Assembly (NCBI GenBank): GCA_035606695.1
Contig: DATNEW010000033.1
Coordinates: 1 to 64,000 of the forward strand
DNA from: Gemmatimonadaceae bacterium
GTDB lineage: Bacteria; Gemmatimonadota; Gemmatimonadetes; Gemmatimonadales; Gemmatimonadaceae
Length of the DNA: 64,000 bases
Direction: 5' to 3'
Part shown: positions 60,657-64,000 of the stretch, in pieces
Numbering within the stretch: position 1 is the first letter of the stretch
How the letters are laid out: each line of letters begins with the position of its first letter
Notes under the pieces: generated by a model
What the model saw: the letters and a program-made list of their open reading frames with translations, nothing else
What the model was told of the DNA's origin: nothing
Databases searched by the model: none
Position numbers and translations under genes: made by a program

Positions 60657-60709
60657 ACTATTCCCAAAACGAGAATAGTATGGCGCACTATACCCGGAAC
60701 GGGAATAGT
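60657..60709. promoter_or_regulatory. Two PadR-type operators in a divergent promoter
   Basis: Two 23-bp near-palindromes, ACTATTC-N9-GAATAGT (60657-60679) and ACTATAC-N9-GAATAGT (60687-60709), are centred 30 bp apart, about three helical turns. They lie between the hydrolase gene (leftward) and the PadR gene (rightward), so a PadR dimer pair could repress both. Confidence 0.8.
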
Positions 60710-60760
60710 CGTCAAGCCGTCGCCGCTTGACCTTCGCGGTACGGTCCCTGATACTTGGAC

Positions 60761-61102
60761 ATGACGAACAGTTCGCGCCCGCTGGGGCTCACGGCGATCC
60801 GGCTCCTGATCGGCCTGGCCGACGGTGAGCGGCACGGGTACGCGCTCATGCAGGAGCTGCGCGTTGACGGCTTCGGTCCGGCGCTCGGGCCCGGCGCGCT
60901 GTACCGTACCATTCAGCAACTCGTATCGCAGCACCTCGTCGCCGAGTCGGCGGGCGCGTCGAGCGACTCGTTTGACGAGCGGCGCCGCTACTTTCGTCTC
61001 ACCGCAGCCGGACGACGAGCGCTCGCGACCGAAGCGGATCGGATGTCCGAGCTGGTGCGCCGAGCGGCGAAGAAAGGCATCGTCGCGCGCGCGCGCGGCT
61101 AG
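60761..61102 (+). CDS. PadR-family transcriptional regulator
   Basis: 113 aa from ATG 60761. Winged helix with LTAIRLLIGLADGERHGYAL, MQELRVDGFGPALGPGALYR, TIQQLVSQHLVAES, then ERRRYFRLTAAGRRALATEA, and a short C-terminal dimerisation helix. The GYALMQEL and LYRTIQQL patterns are PadR-specific. Repressor of its own operon and probably of the divergent hydrolase. It is followed after 15 bp by a membrane protein gene. Confidence 0.9.
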   Translation: MTNSSRPLGLTAIRLLIGLADGERHGYALMQELRVDGFGPALGPGALYRTIQQLVSQHLVAESAGASSDSFDERRRYFRLTAAGRRALATEADRMSELVRRAAKKGIVARARG

Positions 61103-61117
61103 GGCGAGCGCCGTCAC

Positions 61118-61846
61118 GTGTCGCGTCCGTCAGAGAGCCGCTCCGTTGCCGTGTATCGGCGACTCGTGGGCGCGTACCCGTGGCGTTTTCGGTCGCGATA
61201 CGAGGAGGCGGTCGTCGCGGCGTTTGCTCTCGAACTGGAGCGCGTTCAGGGCTCGCGGTCCCGGCGCGCGTTGGCCGCGTTCTGGGCGTTCATGCTCGTT
61301 GATCTTGTCGCGAGCGTCGGACTGGCTCATCTCTGGGCTACGCGGCGGCGTTTGGCCTACGCCGCGCGATTGATTCACGAAAGCTCCGGATTCATGGCGG
61401 CGTTCGGGACGTTGATCATCGTTTCGGTATGGGCGTGGTCGCGCTTTGCGACCGATGACGGCACGCATACGCGCGCCGTCGCGCTCAGCTTCTGCGTCTC
61501 AGCGGTGGCGGCGGCTGTGAGCTGGGCCGTCTCACGATTGATTTGCGTATCGTACGGGGTGCGTCGGCTGCGTAGCCTGGTTCACTACGCCAGCGTACGA
61601 CGCGCACGAGTCCTGGCGGGTTTCGCAAAGGTGTCATTGACGACGCTCGTCGTGGCTTCGGCAATCGAGCTGCGACATCAGCGCGCGAGCGACGTGTTCA
61701 TCAACCAAGCGGTCTCGTTTACCTTCTGGGCCGGCCTCGCAGTCGCGCTGACCGCGCTCATCGGTTTGCATTTCGCGCTGGATAAGCTGCTGCAGTATTG
61801 TGGCCGCTGCGCGCGGCTCGTCAGCGACCCTTGGAAACGGATCTAG
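61118..61846 (+). CDS. Membrane protein encoded behind PadR
   Basis: 242 aa from GTG 61118. The N-terminus VYRRLVGAYPWRFRSRYEEA, followed by VVAAFALELERVQ, is the signature of membrane proteins that accompany PadR regulators in this type of genome. Five or six helices follow (AFWAFMLVDLVASVGLAHLW, GFMAAFGTLIIVSVWAWSRF, SFCVSAVAAAVSWAVSRLI and others). No enzymatic motif. It forms an operon with PadR. Its stop overlaps the stop of a hydrolase fragment on the other strand. Confidence 0.8.
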   Translation: MSRPSESRSVAVYRRLVGAYPWRFRSRYEEAVVAAFALELERVQGSRSRRALAAFWAFMLVDLVASVGLAHLWATRRRLAYAARLIHESSGFMAAFGTLIIVSVWAWSRFATDDGTHTRAVALSFCVSAVAAAVSWAVSRLICVSYGVRRLRSLVHYASVRRARVLAGFAKVSLTTLVVASAIELRHQRASDVFINQAVSFTFWAGLAVALTALIGLHFALDKLLQYCGRCARLVSDPWKRI

Positions 61847-62020
61847 TCCCGCTTCGACGACCGGAACGTTGCCTCGGCGCATGAGGACGCGGTTCCGTCG
61901 AGCAACGGGCTCGCTCGTCCACGGAGATAGCGATCGAAGAACGCCACCGTGTAGGCCGAAATGATCTCATGGTCGCGCCGCGCGTTCAACAGCGTCGAGA
62001 TTCTCCTGCGCGGCGGCCCG
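61843..62020 (-). pseudogene. C-terminal fragment of an alpha/beta-hydrolase gene
   Basis: Read leftward, the sequence gives TLLNARRDHEIISAYTVAFF, DRYLRGRASPLLDGTASSCA, then a stop at 61843. This FFDRYLRG-x-PLLDG ending is typical of dienelactone-hydrolase or carboxylesterase-like proteins. No start and no catalytic part exists; beyond about 62020 similarity is lost. It is a leftover of a gene whose rest was deleted. Nothing is seen in 62021-62112. Confidence 0.55.
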
Positions 62021-62112
62021 AAGCGCTTCGGGTGCGCCCGATGGACGCAGCCGTGAGCGCGCGGATGAATTGGTGCGGTCGAATGGTCATCATATGGGCC
62101 GTTGGGTTGGCA

Positions 62113-62745
62113 TTATTCTTCTCGAATGAGCCCCTGCTCGCGTGCCACGCGCACGGCCGCCGTGCGGTTGTCCACGCCCAGCTTTTCGAATATGTGCACG
62201 AGGTGCGCTTTGACCGTCGGCTCGGCGATCCCCAGTCCGGCCGCAATACTCTTGTTGCCATCGCCGCGTGCGACACGGTGGAGGACCTCGAGCTCCCGAT
62301 CGGTCAATGTCACGCGGGCCGGTTGCTGCCAACGCGCCATCAATCGTTCGGTAACGAGCGGTGCGAGATATCGCTCGTCACGCGCGACCGCGCGCAATGC
62401 GCGGAACAACTCATCGTGCGGGACATCCTTCAGTAGGTAACCGACCGCTCCCGCTTCGATCGCCCGCAGTACTTCGCCGTCGGACGCATACGTTGTCAAA
62501 ACGACGATGCGCGTCGACGGACGAGCGCGAAGAATCGCCGCCGCCGCCGCGACGCCGTCGCGGCCCGGCATTCGGAGGTCCATCAGCACCAGATCCGGCT
62601 CCAACCGTGCGGCGCCGGCAATCGCCTCATCTCCCGTTGCAGCCTCGCCCACGACGTCGAAATCCGCCTGCGTCGCGAGCACGCTCGTAATGCCACTGCG
62701 GACAATCGGATGATCGTCGACGACGAGAATACGAATTCGCGTCAT
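62113..62745 (-). CDS. NarL-type response regulator
   Basis: 210 aa: receiver with ILVVDDHPIVRSGITSVLAT, D56 in LVLMDLRMPGRDG, LTTYAS and Lys in YLLKDVPHDEL; LuxR helix-turn-helix about 145-205 (LTDRELEVLHRVARGDGNKS, EPTVKAHLVHIFEKLGVDNR). It pairs with the kinase gene just upstream; a three-fold 11-bp repeat (62737-62769) spans the junction and contains three possible ATG codons, of which only the last opens this frame. Confidence 0.93.
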   Translation of the reverse strand: MTRIRILVVDDHPIVRSGITSVLATQADFDVVGEAATGDEAIAGAARLEPDLVLMDLRMPGRDGVAAAAAILRARPSTRIVVLTTYASDGEVLRAIEAGAVGYLLKDVPHDELFRALRAVARDERYLAPLVTERLMARWQQPARVTLTDRELEVLHRVARGDGNKSIAAGLGIAEPTVKAHLVHIFEKLGVDNRTAAVRVAREQGLIREE

Positions 62746-62769
62746 GCGCGCGTCATGCGCGCGTCATGC
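62737..62769. repeat. Tandem 11-bp repeat at the kinase-regulator junction
   Basis: GCGCGTCATGC is present three times (first copy with one mismatch). On the coding strand each copy carries ATGACGCG. The copy nearest the kinase overlaps its stop codon in ATGA fashion. Confidence 0.9.
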
Positions 62770-63984
62770 TCGCGGCAGAGAGATCGCTGCCAACGGCAGC
62801 GCGACCGTGATACTCGTGCCGGTTCCACGATCGCTCTCGATGAGAACGTGCCCGCCGAACGGACGCACACGCTCGCGCATTCCGGTGAGGCCCATGTGCT
62901 CCACGCGCGAATCATCCGAATTGGTGAACCCACAACCGTCGTCTTCGACGCAGAGCAGCACGAGCTCGTCGACGCATTGCATCGAGACGCCCACGCGTGT
63001 CGCGTGCGCGTGACGGGCGACGTTGCTCAGCGACTCCTGCGTCGCGCGCAGAAAGATGACATCGGCGTCGGGCTGGAGGGGTGGCAGCACGCCGATCGTA
63101 CAGGTGGCGGCGACATCGTTCGCTTCGCTCCATTGCGCGACGATGCGCTCGAGCGCCGCAGGCAGCGTTGCTTCGACCAACTGTGGCGGTCGGAGTGCCC
63201 AAACGAGCCGGCGAATCTCCGCCAGGCTTTCTCTCGATACTGCCTGCGCGCTCGCGAGATGCGGACGCGCGCTCGCCATGATGTCGTCGAGAGAAGCGCC
63301 GGCTTCAGTGCTCGATCGGCCCACGACCAGCTCGACCGCCTCGAGATGCTTGATCACGCTCGTAAATCCCTGGGCGAGCGTGTCGTGAATGTCACGTGCC
63401 AGGCGTTGCCGCTCTTCCTGCACGCCCGACTCCCGCGACCGCTCGGCAAGATCACGCTGCGCATCGTCGAGCTGACGCAGCAGTTGCGACCGAACTGACG
63501 CGTCACGGTTGGAGCGATGGATGTAGAGCATGACCGTTCCCACGGTGAGCCCGGTGGCCAAGAGGCCTACGATCCGGGCAAGCGTCAGCTTCGCATCCCA
63601 TCCGTGGCGCCCGCTCTGGACGAGCAGATCGCCGAGGGAAAGCAGAACGATCAGCGTGAGCGTTGCGATGCCCCATCCAAAGGGGAGAAAGATGAATCCT
63701 TGAAGAATCGCGCCGAGGATCAACAGGCTGAATGCGGTATTCGTTGCAACCGCGGCGACGATGATCGCCCAGCCGAGCGTGACGAAGAGGGAGATTGCCC
63801 AGCGCCGCCGGAGTATCCAGGCATACGATGAAACGCCGACGGCGTGGTACGCGGCGATCAACACGACTGCGCCGATGGTTCGTGCCGAGCCCCGAGACAG
63901 GAGGAAGCGCTCGATTCCGCCGGAGGCGTCGAGGACGATGTAGCAGACGACGAGGAGAGCCGCCGCTTGCGTCCCTGCCCACAC
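62764..63984 (-). CDS. NarX/DesK-type sensor histidine kinase (start possibly beyond the window)
   Basis: At least 406 aa. N-terminal five or six membrane helices (LLVVCYIVLDASGGIERFLL, TIGAVVLIAAYHAVGVSSYA, FVTLGWAIIVAAVATNTAFS, LILGAILQGFIFLPFGWGIA), a linker with ERQRLARDIHDTLAQGFTSV (HisKA_3, phospho-His in RDIHD) and a HATPase domain with ESLSNVARHAHATRVGVSMQ and GFTNSDDSRVEHMGLTGMRE. The frame stays open to base 64000, so the true start may lie outside; GTG 63984 is the first candidate inside. Partner of the regulator at 62113. Confidence 0.9.
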   Translation of the reverse strand: MWAGTQAAALLVVCYIVLDASGGIERFLLSRGSARTIGAVVLIAAYHAVGVSSYAWILRRRWAISLFVTLGWAIIVAAVATNTAFSLLILGAILQGFIFLPFGWGIATLTLIVLLSLGDLLVQSGRHGWDAKLTLARIVGLLATGLTVGTVMLYIHRSNRDASVRSQLLRQLDDAQRDLAERSRESGVQEERQRLARDIHDTLAQGFTSVIKHLEAVELVVGRSSTEAGASLDDIMASARPHLASAQAVSRESLAEIRRLVWALRPPQLVEATLPAALERIVAQWSEANDVAATCTIGVLPPLQPDADVIFLRATQESLSNVARHAHATRVGVSMQCVDELVLLCVEDDGCGFTNSDDSRVEHMGLTGMRERVRPFGGHVLIESDRGTGTSITVALPLAAISLPRA

Positions 63985-64000
63985 GCGGAGCCAGAGGCGC

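Overview
The window reads as chromosome of a high-GC soil bacterium, most likely Gemmatimonadota (inference). The clues are two MacB/FtsX permeases of the ADOP type, one of them directly behind a PadR regulator, cytosolic GAF histidine kinases next to double-domain KaiC-like ATPases, a PadR gene paired with a small membrane protein, and many secreted or lipoprotein genes of unknown family. No rRNA, complete tRNA or CRISPR array is present.

Layout. 1-2.5 kb is an integration-prone edge: the end of an IS5-type element, a HigB/HigA-like toxin-antitoxin pair, and two identical 44-bp copies of the 3' half of a tRNA-Gly(CCC) flanking one secreted metallopeptidase-like gene. 2.6-9.5 kb holds an ADOP permease, a wHTH/nucleotidyltransferase-like regulator joined to the stumps of two truncated genes, a hemolysin III membrane protein and a flavin-binding PNPOx-fold protein. 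9.6-25.3 kb is locus A: two GAF histidine kinases, a response regulator, an unknown 134-aa protein, a KaiC-like ATPase, a pseudo-receiver, small proteins and a complete 2860-aa cyclic beta-1,2-glucan synthase. 25.5-34.1 kb carries PadR/ADOP, a frameshifted outer-membrane barrel gene, an L,D-transpeptidase, a NarL-type regulator, an AI-2E-type permease and a CheY-like regulator.

34.2-42.6 kb is locus B, a second copy of locus A in the same gene order but largely destroyed. The kinase is fused by deletion to the KaiC gene, and the glucan synthase is cut down to a short C-terminal piece fused in frame to the end of an ADOP permease. An intact opposite-strand operon (pseudo-receiver, KaiC-like ATPase, GAF kinase, DUF3943 outer-membrane protein) sits inside it. 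The pseudo-receivers of both loci have Glu where the phospho-Asp should be.

42.7-64 kb contains aroA, secreted lipoproteins, a stress cluster (UspA, Tat-exported NirK-like cupredoxin, UspA, beta-CASP nuclease, two more UspA genes of which one is broken), a membrane CHASE3-like/GAF kinase, YeaO-like, DoxX-like and hydrolase genes, a PadR operon with two clear operators, and a NarX/NarL-type two-component pair running off the end.

The recurring theme is soluble signalling (GAF kinase + receiver + KaiC ATPase) beside envelope polysaccharide synthesis, with much gene decay by deletion, frameshift and short tandem duplication. Gene ends often overlap by ATGA/TGATG, so many neighbours are probably translationally coupled.
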